Part shown: positions 24,443 to 37,393 of the stretch, piece by piece
Layout: each line of letters starts with the position of its first letter
Position numbering within the stretch: the stretch's first letter is position 1
NCBI RefSeq assembly: GCF_954871325.1
Contig: NC_088775.1
Location: forward strand, 48,523,561-48,587,560
Source of the DNA: Gordionus sp. m RMFG-2023
Taxonomy: Eukaryota; Nematomorpha; Gordioida; Chordodea; Parachordodidae
Reading direction: 5' to 3'
DNA: 64,000 nucleotides
The notes under the pieces: model-generated
The model's database searches: none
Told to the model about the DNA's origin: nothing
The model's input: only the letters and a program-made list of their open reading frames with translations
Position numbers and translations under genes: made by a program

Positions 24443-26603
24443 TTAAGGAGCAGGGTTGCCAGGCCAAAATTTTCAAATTTGTGGGAGTAATATAAAAATT
24501 GTGGGAGAAATATGAAAATTGCGAAAAAAAAATTATGTGGACCGAAGGCCCGCAAAGGCCCGGCCTGCGGCAGGGATTTAGAATTGACTTAGTTATCCGC
24601 TTATTTTTTATAAATATAAAATCGAATCTATTTCCAAAATAAAATAGGTAATTATTTTTCAAAATAAAATAGCCAACTATTTTTCAAAATAAAATAGCCA
24701 ACTATTATTCAAAATAAAATAGCCAACTATTTTTCAAAATAAAAAGTGCCAACTATTTTTAAAATAAAATATCCAACTCTTTTTCAAAATAAAATAGGTA
24801 ACTATTTTCCAAAATAAAATACGCAACTTTTTTTCAAAATAGGTAATTATAGTACGACACAAAATTTTTTAAATACTATCTTTATTATTAAAATAACATA
24901 TTGATTTATTATAATATATTAATTTTGTTTAAAAATAATAACCAACTATCTTTTTTAAATACAAATGAATGTAAACAAGATAAAATTTTATAAAAAAATT
25001 GTAATTTTACAATGTAAAAAAATATATTTTATGCTAATGTATAAATAAGATTTTATAAAAAAACAATTTTAAATTTACAATGTAAAAAATAATTATAATC
25101 AGTGCGGGGAAGTTGTTCTACAGTATTTAGTTAATACAATGGGGGAAGGGAATATGATATTTTGAGGCATCAAAAATCTTCAAAGCATAAATCAGTACAG
25201 GGCAGTCTATCAACATCTATTGCAAAACAAAAATATTCTTCAAAAATAAGAAATAATACAGATGCAACTACAGTTGCGGAAATGGTTAATACCTATCATG
25301 CAATACAGCATTCAGAGAGCTACTTAACATCACAATGTTGGTAGAATCTTTCCCCATAATATTTAACGACTAATATAAATGAAAAGTATACTTTGTAGAA
25401 CACAAATGAGCAAGGCTATCATCAATGTTTTAGGATATAAATCCAGAAGGTCAATTCTTGACGATTTGAAAGATGTGCAAACATATGCAATTCTAACAGA
25501 TGCATCTAATAAGGAGATATCAAAACATTTCCCATGATCCTCCCCTATTTCAACAAAATTAATGCCATTTCAATAAAACTATTAAAAAAAATTTCTCCAG
25601 ATATGAAATATCCAAAGACATAGCTAACCATATATAATGGTAAATATGGCAGATTTGGCATTACCAATGAATTGCATGGCAGCTTTCTGATCTGATAATT
25701 CCTCAGTGAATTTGGCAAGAGTGTATTTACAGAATTGAGTCAGCATAATGTTGGTTGACAGGTTCCTCCTATTACGCGCCATCGTAGAATTTTAAAATTT
25801 TACAAACCTTTAAAAAATAAATAGATTATAAAAGCTGTCCTAATATTTTGAAAAAAATTTTCATAAATAAATGGCAGAAGTATATTTAGGAATTTTACAT
25901 ATAGGAAATCTACTATATGATGTTAATATGCAGTTGCAATCAGAAGAATATAATTTAATAAAAGTTCACTAAATTATGCTACAGAAATACCAAAGTAAGA
26001 ATATTATTACTATTATCGGATAAGTAAGTAGTGAAAAATATTTTTTAATCAATATTATTCATCCACTAACTTTATTTAAAAGAATTAGAGATTAGAATAA
26101 TATCCACTTCTAAAAGTTCTTTTCTTCTAACACAAAAATTTTGAAAATGTCGAGTGGAGCACTGCAATTCTAGATAACGATATAAAATATATTAAGTAAT
26201 TTAAAATATATTTATAATAATTATACATACTGTTCTAACTTCTATTCTTTCTAGCACAAAAATTTTGAAAATGTCAAGTGGAGAATTGGAGAATTTTATA
26301 AAAAATATATTTTAGAGCGGAAAAATAAAATAAAAGAACTAGACATATTTTTCGAATAAATATTTAAAATTTATTTTAAAAATATAAAAATAATCAAATA
26401 CTGTCTCTCAAAATTATTATTTATATATTAAAAACATTAAAATGCTAAAAAAAAATTGTGGGAGAAATTAAAAAATTGTGGGAGCTTTTTGTGGGAGATT
26501 TCTAATTGTGGGAGTTTTGTGGGAGTGAGATGTATGTGGGTAAACTAAAAAATTGTGGGAGACTTCCACTGATGGGGGGAGACATGGCAACTCTGTTAAG
26601 GAG
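24443..26603 (+). mobile_element. hAT transposon with decayed transposase
   Basis: The element is 24451-26595, from CAGGGTTGCCAGGCC to GGCAACTCTG. Perfect TTAAGGAG copies at 24443-24450 and 26596-26603 flank it. Both ends carry many subterminal 'attgtgggag' words, as in hAT transposase-binding regions. It inserted into the core of the giant foldback element after that element formed. Its interior holds a broken BED-type hAT transposase. Confidence 0.9.
25162..25800 (+). pseudogene. Decayed hAT transposase (BED type)
   Basis: The first readable piece (25162-25344) has RHQKSSKHK, then a region ending with YHAIQHSESYLTSQC. This matches the hAT stretch between the zinc finger and the catalytic core ('.YH...H..SY.S.DC'). 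Downstream, in other frames, come SKAIINVLG and LTDASNKE, matching the usual 'K...II..VL' and 'DASNKGN.K.FP' segment around the first catalytic Asp. Several frame changes and stops separate the pieces, so the gene is dead. A more exact end cannot be given. Confidence 0.75.
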
Positions 26604-27377
26604 TAGGATTTAAGGTTAAAAAGTTATAGGAATGGGATAGGCCAACTTCTTCTTCCAATTTTAATTCAACTAATAATATGAATTTCTGAAAAAATAATTT
26701 AATGAAATATATATATAATTTCGCCAGAGTCCATTTTCCATAATGCATAGTGTATTTGGAACAAATTATTTCAATCTTTAAAAATAGCACTCTCAAGATA
26801 TTTACTCAGTAAAATTTGTTAAAAAGTGAATATGGAAGGGATATAAATATTGGAATGTCCTAACGTTCCCCTGTCCTAAGAATACCCCATCCCGGTCTCC
26901 CCTATTATTCTTAAAGAAAAGGAAAATAATTATACGCCCCCCACCCGCACCATCTTTAAAAAGTTTTATTGCTTTCCATAATTAAAATAAAATATTTATT
27001 TATTAATCTATTTTATATTAATTAATTAATTTTTTACATATTATTTTCTATTATTTATAAGCATATTAATTCAAAAAATTTCAAGTAAGCCCTTTAATTT
27101 TTTTTAAATGTACCCGGGCCGTGCCGGACTTAAAAAAATATTTTTTTAATATATACGGGCCGGACCAGGCCTAAAATTTCTAAATCCCGGCCGGGCCTGG
27201 TCATAGTGATGGTATAAATCGAACTGAAAACCGTACAAATCAGTCCAACTGATAAACCATTAAAAATCCATAATTGGGGGGCCAACTTCACGGACCTGCC
27301 TGTTATGATATTGTTTATATGTATCATTTTTTACGATATGAATTTAATTATTTTCATATGTCTTTAAACTCGTATCA
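26604..27377. other. Core DNA with GC-rich MITE fragments
   Basis: Mostly A/T-rich. At 27110-27200 there is a run of 'cgggcc' words ('cccgggccgtgccggac', 'cggccgggcctgg') like the nested MITE at 41264-41567. At about 27270-27302 'ggggggccaacttcacgga' followed by 'cctgcctg' looks like a hAT terminus read on the minus strand. No matching partner was found, so these are treated as fragments. Confidence 0.45.
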
Positions 27378-27486
27378 CGTCAATACCGCGAAGATTTTAC
27401 CGCGAAATGTATTATCGCGAATGCATTATAGCGAATGTCGATTACCGCGAAAACATATATCGCGAATGCATTATCGCTAATGCATA
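27378..27486 (+). repeat. Left array of a CGCGAA foldback-like pair
   Basis: A short array with words 'accgcgaa', 'attatcgcgaatgcatta' and 'tagcgaatg', starting CGTCAATACCGCGAAG. An array with the reverse complement of these words lies at 32727-32926. They may be the two ends of a roughly 5.5-kb foldback-like element nested in the giant core. I found no target duplication. Confidence 0.55.
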
Positions 27487-27711
27487 CTTATCCACTTACT
27501 TCTTAATAAATATTTCATCTTTATTATGTTTTTATATTTTAAATATATTGGGAACAATAAATTTGTCACCTTTTTGTAATTCCTAGCTGATAATATTTTT
27601 CCCGATCTCTATTTTTCTAAAGAAATTCTTTAAACTCACTAATTATATTGTAACTCATTTAGCAAGTTGAGACCTTTTTCAAAAAACGAGAAACCAGCAT
27701 AATTGACGTTT

Positions 27712-28524
27712 CTATATTTATTTAACGTAGCGTTTTTAAATTTTTGTAACTCTAAAACACGTCATTTGCTATTTATGAAGTTTTGTATCCTCAATTTTTT
27801 TTAATAGTTAGATTAAATCGTTTTTTAAAAAATTTGAAATAATAATATTGGACAAAAAATAATTTAAACCCTCATTTATTTTTATTTATATTGATCTATA
27901 GCAGGACGCTCGCCTTTTTTTCAAATTTTTTCGTAATTATAAATTATAATGGAAAACACATAGCAAATTTTGAGATCCGTAAAATGATTAAAATAATAAA
28001 AGTTTATGTAATTAATCTATCCTTTTTTTTCTTGCATGAACCTGACAATAAACGCCAATTTGATCTTAAGGGCCATATTTTACCAATTTTTTTTTCAAGT
28101 TTGTAAGATTTAAAAGGCTGTAGCCTTCTTGATAGTTTTTCGATATATGGAACCCGTATCTTGGGGTCTCTTTTAAGCTGTTGAACTGGACTAATATTCC
28201 ACTTTCTTCTACAAAATTCAGGAATTCGTGGCATAATTTTATCATTATCAGATCTTCTCATGATAAAATAATTAATTTACAAATTACCGTAAATGCTTAT
28301 ATTGTTAGTGGCATTTAATAATGAGATCCCTTTTATAATACCGAAATATTTTTATGTTATAGTTTATGATTTAGGAGAAATTTTTAAAAAGATGAGTGTC
28401 CCTACTACATTTTTAAAATATTTTGAGATTATTAAGATACACAATAAAATAGATTTCATAAAAAGAACGATGACGCGTTTTAGAGTTATAAAGATTTAAA
28501 AACGTAAAGTTTTTTTAGTCAACC
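27712..28524. mobile_element. MITE-like element with about 65-bp terminal inverted repeats
   Basis: The left end 'taactctaaaacacgtca' (about 27752) is mirrored at the right by 'tgacgcgttttagagtta' (about 28470). The similarity extends outwards through 'gcgtttttaaat' against 'atttaaaaacg'. The interior is A/T-rich with a few short open frames, none recognised. The minus-strand frame 28004-28261 is listed as rejected. No target duplication was confirmed. Confidence 0.6.
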
Positions 28525-30797
28525 GGTAAATAATCTATTTTTGATCTCATAATCAACTTTCTTCCAACAGTAGGGACTAGGGCTATTCGGCGTTTTTGTC
28601 AAAATCATCATAAGCCTGAAAATAATTGTAGCATTTGAATTTATAAAATACTATGATATAGCCCAGCAAACATTTACCTAAAGTTATACATTAATAAATA
28701 TTTTTAATATTTTATTGATTCTAATAAAAGTAAAATTTTTCTCCAACAAGCCCCAAACCCGGGGCTTGTAGATTCCATTGATTTATTAAGTCTCTTACAT
28801 AGATGATTATAATTATTATTCTTCTATTTTTTATGGACTATGTTTTATTGATATAATACATCATTTGCATCTAAATAATTTATATGAAAATGTCAAAATA
28901 TGACATTTTATTAATTTTAAAAAATGTTTAAGTTTTTAATTTTTTTTTAAATTTTTTTTATAATTATAATAATTATCATATAAAATTAATATAAAGCTAT
29001 AATAGTAGCCAATGAATAATTATTATATCATAATTTTAAGCATAATTTAATTGATTCAGCTAGCCTTGATTCAAATAGCCTCTAGTTAATCATATTATTA
29101 ACCCTATCCAGCGCGAAAAAAACATGTTGATAATTTTTTCTTTTTATTATAGTAAAAAGTTTTTTTTTTATCTATAAATATAATATGATAACTAATTGAT
29201 ATCCTTTATTAAATTTAAAATTGTACGAAAAAAACCACATGGAAAAATAAATTTCAGACAACCCCAAATAAAAAATAATCACAATTTGACAAGTTGGGTC
29301 GGATTTGGCTAATATCAAATAAACTACAAAATAGTATATGAAAATAGAATAATATTCGATTTTTTAACTATGAGAATAATACTAGTGAATATTTATTTAA
29401 GTGAAATTATTGGAATACAAATAAAAATAATAGTATATATTATAATTTGAATCGCTAGGAGCACGTACACTACTTAAGAAAAATAGCAATTAGATAAACA
29501 TTTACCAGTATGATTCTTACCATTCCAAGTCATATCCATCAAGACCAAGAATGAATGCTTTCAGTTCAGTCAAAAGATATTTAAATTAGCTTTTATTTGA
29601 TACCCATATCGATATTTTATGTTTATAAAAATATTCCTGACACCCCAGATCTAGAGTAGCCTATAACGCGGGAGAGATTGACCTCTAGTTGAATAGATCT
29701 ATTGATACGCTATCGATTGATACCCTATGTTAGACATAACTTATTTCATAAGACCAATAAAAGAACATTGGAAATTAATAATCACAATAAAATTAAAAAG
29801 AAATAAAACGAAACGCGCGTAAAACGCTTTTTAAAATAAGATTCCTCTTTATCACGGTAAAACGTGATAATACGGTATTATCATTCCTTAACTTAAAACC
29901 CTAATTTTTTAGTTATCCCTTTAAAACCCGTGATGATCCCGGATAGTTCTGATCCCTTTAAAAATTACGACATATACAAAGTTATTTCCCTGTACAATGA
30001 TATGTAATTTCATTCCTGATATAGCATAAATTTTAGACTCGATAAAAAAAACATAAGGTATAAATTTCATTGTAAGATGTGCAGGTAGGTTTTATCGTAA
30101 CTAGTAGCTTCAACGAGGAAATATTTAAATTATAACATGAATGTGTAATCCAATCGTTAATCTTTAAATTAAATATGAAACAAAACTAGATGAGTTTATG
30201 TGATAGTTGATTTTCTGACCCAGTCTCTGGCCATAAGATATATAAGAATTATATTATAAATTAAAAATTACAATAAATATATTAACATCTAATTTTATCA
30301 TATATTTTAAAAATTATTATCTGGATGTTTATTCACCCAAGTTTTAAGCTTCATTTATTAATTAGACTAAATCCATGGACAACTTAATAGTATAATGACA
30401 ACGCTAAATAATACTATACCTAACAGGATTATATATTTTATAACGATTATATTTTTTAAGAAAATTCGATTTAAAATTTTTTTTTATTTTGTCCCAACCA
30501 TCACAGATTCTGTTTACGTTGGGACACACATATGTGATAGTTGGGACACTAATGAAATAGAGGTCTAAATATATTTTAATGCTTTTATTGGGGATAAAAA
30601 CTATGAGGAGACAAAGATTACATAGTTTCGATATGTGTCGCTTGACCCTGTCTAATGGCTATAAAATCTTGGTAAATTATAATTCTTATTTATTTATAAT
30701 TTAATTGAATAAACAAAAACAATATATCAAAAGCACTGTTAACGTCTTTTCTCAGAGAGCTAGATTAAGGCAGCATATCTTACGATAAACTCTTTAA
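28525..30797. other. Core DNA without recognised gene
   Basis: About 2.3 kb of A/T-rich sequence. It contains a near-palindrome 'tgataatacggtattatca' near 29865. At about 30490-30552 'gtcccaaccatcacag' is repeated inverted as 'ctgtg'-type and 'gatagttgggac' words, resembling the tips of a small MITE. No coding exon was recognised. Confidence 0.45.
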
Positions 30798-31005
30798 TGT
30801 TCAGGGCTATAGTTGGGTAATGGTTAAATGTCGGCTACTTGCCGGAGAAAATATGTGAACATTAATAAGTTTAAATTTATAATAGTTTCTTTCAAATTTG
30901 AACTGTTATATTTATAAGAAAACCCCTGAGGTCAAAGTGATAAACCTTCGGCTAAAAATTGGCTTAAATAGCTCAAAATATTGTAATTGCCCAACTATGT
31001 TCAGG
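30798..31005. mobile_element. 192-bp MITE with 8-bp direct repeats
   Basis: TGTTCAGG is found at 30798-30805 and 30998-31005. Between them, 'tatagttgggtaat' near the left is mirrored by 'attgcccaacta' at the right. The tips are not perfectly symmetrical (the left has two or three extra bases), so the exact duplication length could be 6-8. This is consistent with a small hAT-type MITE. Confidence 0.6.
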
Positions 31006-31339
31006 AAAATAAAATCATTTTCGATGATTCGAAAGGGGAATTTATTTTTTTAGTATTATTATTCTATTTAGGAACAATGATATTAGTTTATTAATACCGG
31101 TTCTTTATCTTGACCCATTAAGACCAATATACTTTTGATGTTCAACAAATGATTCCTCCATCTTATAAGAAGGTTGTATTATCAGTTTTTAAAAAAACTA
31201 GCTGTAATTTTATACTACCCTATATAATACCGTGAATATCTCTATCTTGGACGCCATTTTTTTTATCTTAGCGATTATTTATATGCATCACATTTTTTGT
31301 TGTTAAAAAACTGTTTTAATTTATTTAAATGTGATTTAA

Positions 31340-31830
31340 AAAAATAAAAAACATTAGGCTACATTTTTTTTACAAATCTCATTTTATATATGAGATGTCA
31401 ACCATAAAATAATTGACCTTCTTTTACAAATAATAATTAAGACTACGTGACAGCCCCTGCCAAGTATTTGAATTTTAAAAAAAAAATAATTATAAAACTA
31501 TAAAAATATTATTGAACAATATTTTATTCCATCATTAAAATTTGTTTAGGGGGGAGTTTTCTTTGAAATCATTTTGAATAAAAAAAATATAACAACTATT
31601 TTATATAACATAATTATAAATAAAAATATCAAAATACGCACGAAACTTAAATCTTAGATTTAAAAAAAACTAACAAAAAATAAATAAAATAAGAAAAAAA
31701 TATTTAAAAGATTTTGTAAATAATATTTTATTTTGTGCATCATAATAAACGTCACAAATTCTTGACATTTTTTTATAAAATTAAAGATCTATTATTTTAT
31801 GATTGACATTCATTTAACCAACGAGTTAAT
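31340..31830. repeat. Inverted repeat, possible MITE
   Basis: 'gatgtcaaccataaaataat' near 31393 is mirrored by 'attattttatgattgacatt' near 31790, giving arms of about 30 bases around roughly 370 bases. No target duplication was found and the interior is featureless. Confidence 0.5.
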
Positions 31831-32391
31831 TTTTTTTCCTTTTAAATTTATTCATTTATTTAAACTTAACCTTTGCTAATGAATCTTCTTCTATTAAAAA
31901 TTGATGAAATATTTCCCTATGATAAATTTAATTAATCCTTTAATACTGATTTAAAATCAGAGGGATATATTATATAATGATTCTTTATTCATTATATGAT
32001 ACGAAGCCATTAAAAATGTCTGCGAATATTGATAATGAAATATTAATTTTCACCACGCAAAATTGATTTATTGATATTTTCTCAACAAGTGTCGGAAAAA
32101 TGCAAATGATCAACAAGACGAGACTCCTAACCAATGCAAATGATCAACAAGATGAGTTTTTGTCAAAATGCTAATAAAACTAGCACAAGTTCTCATAAAT
32201 GCAAGAATTTTAAAGATAAGTATTATTTTAATTGCATTTATTCTCTTTAATGTTTTAACATATTAATATTTTAACTTATTATATATTTTATTTAGTTGGC
32301 CTTTAATATTTTATTTAGTTGGCCTAGGATACACTAAAAAACTTTAATATACTTTATTTTTATTGTATTTTAATATTTTTAACATATTTCC
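31831..32391. other. AT-rich core DNA
   Basis: A duplicated 'aatgcaaatgatcaacaaga' block occurs at about 32100 and 32137. No coding frame or terminal repeat was recognised apart from the hAT terminus that follows. Confidence 0.4.
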
Positions 32392-32410
32392 CCCCGTGGC
32401 TACGGCCCTG
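32392..32410 (-). mobile_element. Orphan terminus of the 1027-type hAT family
   Basis: Read on the minus strand from 32410 it begins CAGGGCCGTAGCCACGGGG, identical to the start of the element at 1027. No partner terminus or matching 8-bp duplication was found on its left, so the copy is truncated or strongly decayed. Confidence 0.7.
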
Positions 32411-32726
32411 AGTGTATTTGAAAGTTTTCTCATAACTACTTTGTAGTTTTGTACATAGGGTATGTTTATTTCTAACTGATTAAAATCTTTAAACATATCT
32501 AATCTAGGTTTAATTTAATGTATTTTAATACTGATGGTAATGTAATTAATTTTATAAACTTATTTAGTTATATAGGGTATGTCTTTTTTGAAACATATTA
32601 AATTTTAAGATAACTATAAACGGATTAAAGTCTTTTGAAACAATCTAGGTTTAATTAAACATATTCTAAATACTAATGGAAATGTAATTAATTTATAAAA
32701 TTTTATAAAGTTAAGATAAAAAAATG

Positions 32727-32926
32727 TATTCGACGGGAATAATTGCGTTAATAATTCCGCTCTAATGCTTTAGCGCCAATTCATTCGCCATAAGGCATTC
32801 GCGTTAATATTTTCTCGTTGATGCCGATACTTTTTTCGCGGTGATGCATTCGCTATAATATTTTTTCGCGGAATCCAACCTAAGCAATAATGCATTTGGC
32901 GGATCGCTGTATTGACGATATTTATT
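32727..32926 (-). repeat. Right array of the CGCGAA foldback-like pair
   Basis: It carries 'attcgcgttaatattttctc', 'ttcgcggtgatgcattcgc' and 'gctgtattgacg', the reverse complement of the words at 27378-27486. Read inwards it starts CGTCAATACAGCG, matching the left start CGTCAATACCGCG. Repeat words such as 'gcgaatgc' recall the 19-bp repeat at 3791. Confidence 0.55.
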
Positions 32927-35900
32927 TATCAACCTTTTTAAAATTAATTATATTCCGAGATGTAGCATATTTGCGGTAGATATGAATATGACCTATTTCT
33001 AACGTTTTTTACCTACAAAAATGTATCAAATGGCCCCTCTGGTAATAAGAAAACAAGTACATATATTATTTTTAAGTCGAAAGGGGAAAATCAAGTATAT
33101 ATAAATTTTTTACCCACATAAATATGGGGAAAATATTTTTTTATTATATCCTATATGGATATAAATAAAAGGCTAGCTTTTCATGTGTTTTAATATGCAA
33201 AAAAGTAACTAAATATTAATAGCACTTTATTCAAGTAAATAGTAGTTAAATAGAATTAGGGTTAATCTTTTTATAAGAATATTGCATAATTAAAAACTAT
33301 ATTATATTTATTTTTGGTTAAATTGAAACATTTAATAAAAGGATAACTTTTGAGGGTACAAATTATGATAATTTTTCTTTATATTTGAAATTATATTATA
33401 TACTTGTTAATGGTTCAAAATTGTTCACAGTGTCATGTATAGCAATATATTAATTTTAACCAAAATAACCTAGTACAATTTTTTTATCCTTTTAGTTTAA
33501 AGGTTGTTTTGCATTATTTTTCAATAGTGTTTTTTTTAACAAACTTATTATATTTTAGTTATAAATTGCAAGTCTCAAAGTAAAATAGATTTTAAATAAG
33601 AAGGCTCTCTGAATTTACCCCATGTCCGAAATTGCCCCGATATCTCCTACTAGATTTTAAGAAATATTTAACGAAAAATTTTATTAATTCATAAAATATT
33701 GATTTGTTATATTATCCCGCTTTTGTTTGAATGATTCTGGCAACCCTGTTAAATATTCTAGGTCTTGGAAACACATCTTCGAGGATTTAAAGGAAAAATA
33801 TCGATTCTCTCTCGTATCGGATGCACTAAATAATAGCTTTACTGATGTCTCAAGTAAACTCATAGGTATTTGATATCAAGTATTGATGAAATAATGAAAA
33901 AATTAGCTTAATCCTAAAAATTGACATAAGTAGATTTATAATTTACTTCTTAGTTAATATTGTCTTACAATTAAATTTTTAAATATATCATATTTTTTTG
34001 CCTAATTTTGTTAAAATAATAATATAAGGATAATATTTTCTACAATTATAATATATCAGTGCTTTAAATAATTTTTTACTATTTTTAAAAGAATAAAACA
34101 TCTGAGCTAGGTAGAAATATGGCCTGAACCTAAAAAAAACGAAATACCAACCAGACCGGGTTTAAAAATTTTGAGATTTTAAGACATCAAATAAGGTCTA
34201 GCCCGAAAATTTTTAGATTATAAGACCTATAATATTATTTTTTTATTACAGGATTATTTCTATACCTTTGTATAAAAATTTGAGCATAATATAGGAGTCT
34301 TCAATTTTTAAATTTTTGAGGTGTTGATATGCACTTTAACTATTAAATGGAAGAAAGAAATAACAACGACAAAATATTACATTTCTAATTATTAACAAAT
34401 ATATTTCGTCATACAGGGGTGTACCATTATTTTGATTTTATTTTTATATATTTTATTCAAGATTTTATATACATCTATTTAAGTCCTTTGGCTATGTTAT
34501 ATTTTTATAAAAATAATGTAGGGGTTTTCATTTTTTTAAATGATTTGGGGTTCGTCAGCTGATAAAGTTTTGCAGTTCGTTTATCATCATCGCTTTAATA
34601 AATAATTTTCAATATTCGATGTACACAAAAATCAAAAATGGATCACATTATTATTATAATATTCTTATTATCATGAAGAAATACATTGAAATCTATTTGA
34701 AAATGAGTTAAGTTCTAATAAGATGTTTTTGACAAATAATTTATATTTTGTCAGGTCTACGTGAAGATATTGGAAAGAAAATTAATAATAAGATCAAATA
34801 TATATTAGAAGTCATAATTGACAAAATTCTCATATTCTAAGAATTTGAATATCTTTAAAACTCAAGACTTATTTTCTGAAATATCACATAATAATTCCTA
34901 TATTTGAATTCATATATTATTGCAGTTGATTTAATTATCCATTTATTTATTGGCGATATTATTTATCACAATTTTATATTGTAATTATTATCCATATGCC
35001 ACATCATATGTGATAAATTTATTTGAATCTACTATATCCTGCTATACTTAATAAGGGCAGGCGCGATTATTGATAGAAGATAAATTTGTAGATATTTTAC
35101 TATCAGTCACTGATAAAGTAGGAAAAAGACAATAAAGTGTAGGCGAAAGGCGGCTAATTTGAGGATTATAAAGATGGATTTTGTGGATATTTTGCTGTCA
35201 GTCTGGGATAAAGTAAAGAAAAGGCGGTAGAGCGGAGGAGAAAGGCTGTTACAATTGCTAGATAAAACATTATATATATATATAATATATTTTTTTTTAT
35301 TAGATATAAAAGTGAAGAATAAAAAAATTAATGAGGGTGTATTAGATTACAAAAGGATTGCGAGTGATATATATTAAGATTTATAGCATAACAGCATGAT
35401 TCTTAATTGGATTTGTATTCTAAATATCAGATGATTTTGTTTAAAATTTTATTAGATATTTAAAATTTACCAATCTTCAAGAGCAACTTATAAATGAAAT
35501 CTTCATGAATATCTAAATTTATTTATAGTAATCTATTAAGGTGAGTCTGTATAATGATATTCTTATATTATATTCGATAAACACTATAATTTTTTCTGGA
35601 AATCATATTGAATTTATTAATTATAGGAGGAAACATTTAATATCCATATATTTATCTATTACTTCGGTTTTAATAATTTATTTATTTTTACGAGAGATAT
35701 TCGTTATATATTATATTTATCAAATACACATCATTTTTTACCAATTTATCTTAATATATCCAATATCTTGAATTATACTTGGGATATATTTTATTTGGAG
35801 GCTTGCGCTATTTGGACAATTATAAAGATATATTAAGCGGAAAGCTGCTCGTCAGGTGATAACGTAGGTGGTTGCAGTTCGTTATCCACATATTTAACTG

Positions 35901-37165
35901 GCAATATTCATCATCATAATATATTTTGTTTTTGTTTATTTATTCATTTTCTATTCAGTTGGATATTCAATAATCCATTTATCTAATTCTATTGGAGTAA
36001 TTAATTATCCACTTATTTATCAACTGCATGGCATTGATTATCCATTAATTTATTTGAGTTTATTATCTTTCTTGCAATATAATAGAGACATCTATTTAAA
36101 TCTGTTATTAGGAGATTTATAAAGATAAATTTGGTGGAGATTTCCAGTTAATCGTGGTTAATTTATGAAATATTAATTAAGGAGAGTGGAGGTAATGATC
36201 TAATAAAGTGCGCTAGCCTATAACGAATAATCATAAAATGATTATATTTATAATTTCTGATGTATATCTATTTTGTTTTGAATTATAATATATAGTTAAA
36301 AAGATAAATTATATATCCTTAAATAATTATTTTTAAAAATATTTATTATATGATCCGCTAGTGAAATGTTTTTAATTATTTTAAGAAGTTATTTATAGAC
36401 CTCCAAAACTTATTTGATATTATTTTGTAATAATATACAGAAGTTTTCAGGAGAATAGTAATATATTTTATTTAAATAAATGATAATCGTGCCTAATTTC
36501 TAAAATAAAATATTACAATCCCAAAAAAGGGTTACAACAACGAGCAATATAATTGGTTACAGATTATATGTAAACTTTATTTGCCTTGGTCACTATAACT
36601 TATATGACAGATTTTTTATATTTATAATTATCATTTTTTAATATAAGTAGATGATCCTTAAAGTGCTCACACATTTAACGTTTCAACTTGCGTTTAAAAA
36701 TACATATATTCCTAGCAATGGTTTTCAGCTGTATATTGTTCAAAAGAAAAACCCCCATTCTTAACCAAAAATCGTAAAGGTTTAGATTCAAAATTTTTAT
36801 ACAAAAGACTTTATCTGGCAGGGTCCTATCTATGCTACATAAAAATTTTAATTCAGAAGAACATCGCAAAAAAACAATTTATTAGATCCAATACTTTTTA
36901 ATCAAATTACATCATGATGTTATTAATATTTTTATATTAATTCTAAAAATATTAATAGCTCAGTGATTGATTAAATGTTAAATGCAAAGTATATTTCACA
37001 AATAAAGTATTTTAATCATTTGAGATAAATTATCTTAAATTTATAAACTCGTTTCAAATTTTAAAATTAAATTTTTTTTGTTTCTTGATTATTATTGTTG
37101 TAGCTGTTGAAAAAAAGAAGAAATAAATTTAATATAATACATCAAATGTCAGTTATTTTCTGACA
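32927..37165. other. Long core stretch without recognised gene
   Basis: Mostly A/T-rich. At 33748 there is an orphan hAT-like end (minus strand CAGGGTTGCCAGAATC), the same tip as the element at 24451. At 35050-35250 two diverged units of about 100 bases recur ('gatattttactatcagtc' and 'gatattttgctgtcagtc'), with a weaker third near 36120. Segments near 34555 and 35850 share 'gctgataa.gt...ttgcagttcg'. No coding exon could be supported. Confidence 0.45.
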
Positions 37166-37166
37166 G

Positions 37167-37330
37167 GGGGAATTAAGTTTTCCTTGGGGGAAGAAGAGGA
37201 GGTGATGAACATATGATGGGTTGATGGGAAAGGATTCTTTTGTTATCCATTTTGGGATGAAGAGTTTGGATTAATTCGAGAAGATGTCAGCGAGGAACTA
37301 ATAATGGACCTTTGGGACATGAAGAATTAG
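37167..37330 (+). pseudogene. 3' terminal exon of an unidentified gene
   Basis: After the acceptor-like 'ttattttctgacag' the frame reads GIKFSLGEEEE and VMNI, one in-frame TGA, then WVDGKGFFCYPFWDEEFGL and a tail ending MDLWDMKN before TAG at 37328-37330. Base composition is clearly less A/T-rich than the surroundings. An AATAAA signal follows at 37388-37393, as for a gene 3' end. The acidic, aromatic-rich sequence matches no family I can name. It lies in the core of the giant element, so a captured or trapped host-gene fragment is likely. Confidence 0.5.
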
Positions 37331-37387
37331 ATATTTATGATTTGTAATTTTTTTGATAATGTATAGATATTGTTGTTGGTGTTTTTT

Positions 37388-37393
37388 AATAAA
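37388..37393 (+). promoter_or_regulatory. Polyadenylation signal AATAAA
   Basis: It lies 58 bases after the stop codon of the exon-like frame ending at 37330 and is followed by a T-rich stretch near 37410. In such A/T-rich DNA the hexamer alone means little; its place after an open frame supports it modestly. Confidence 0.4.

Noticed and set aside
28004-28261. 85-codon minus-strand frame with RIPEFCRRKWNI and Lys/Arg-rich tail
   Set aside because: It looks somewhat protein-like, but it lies across a MITE-like inverted repeat and I recognise no family; too weak to call a gene.
35541-35771. 76-codon Ile/Tyr-rich open frame
   Set aside because: Composition is that of random AT-rich DNA, and there is no domain, splice context or neighbour supporting it.
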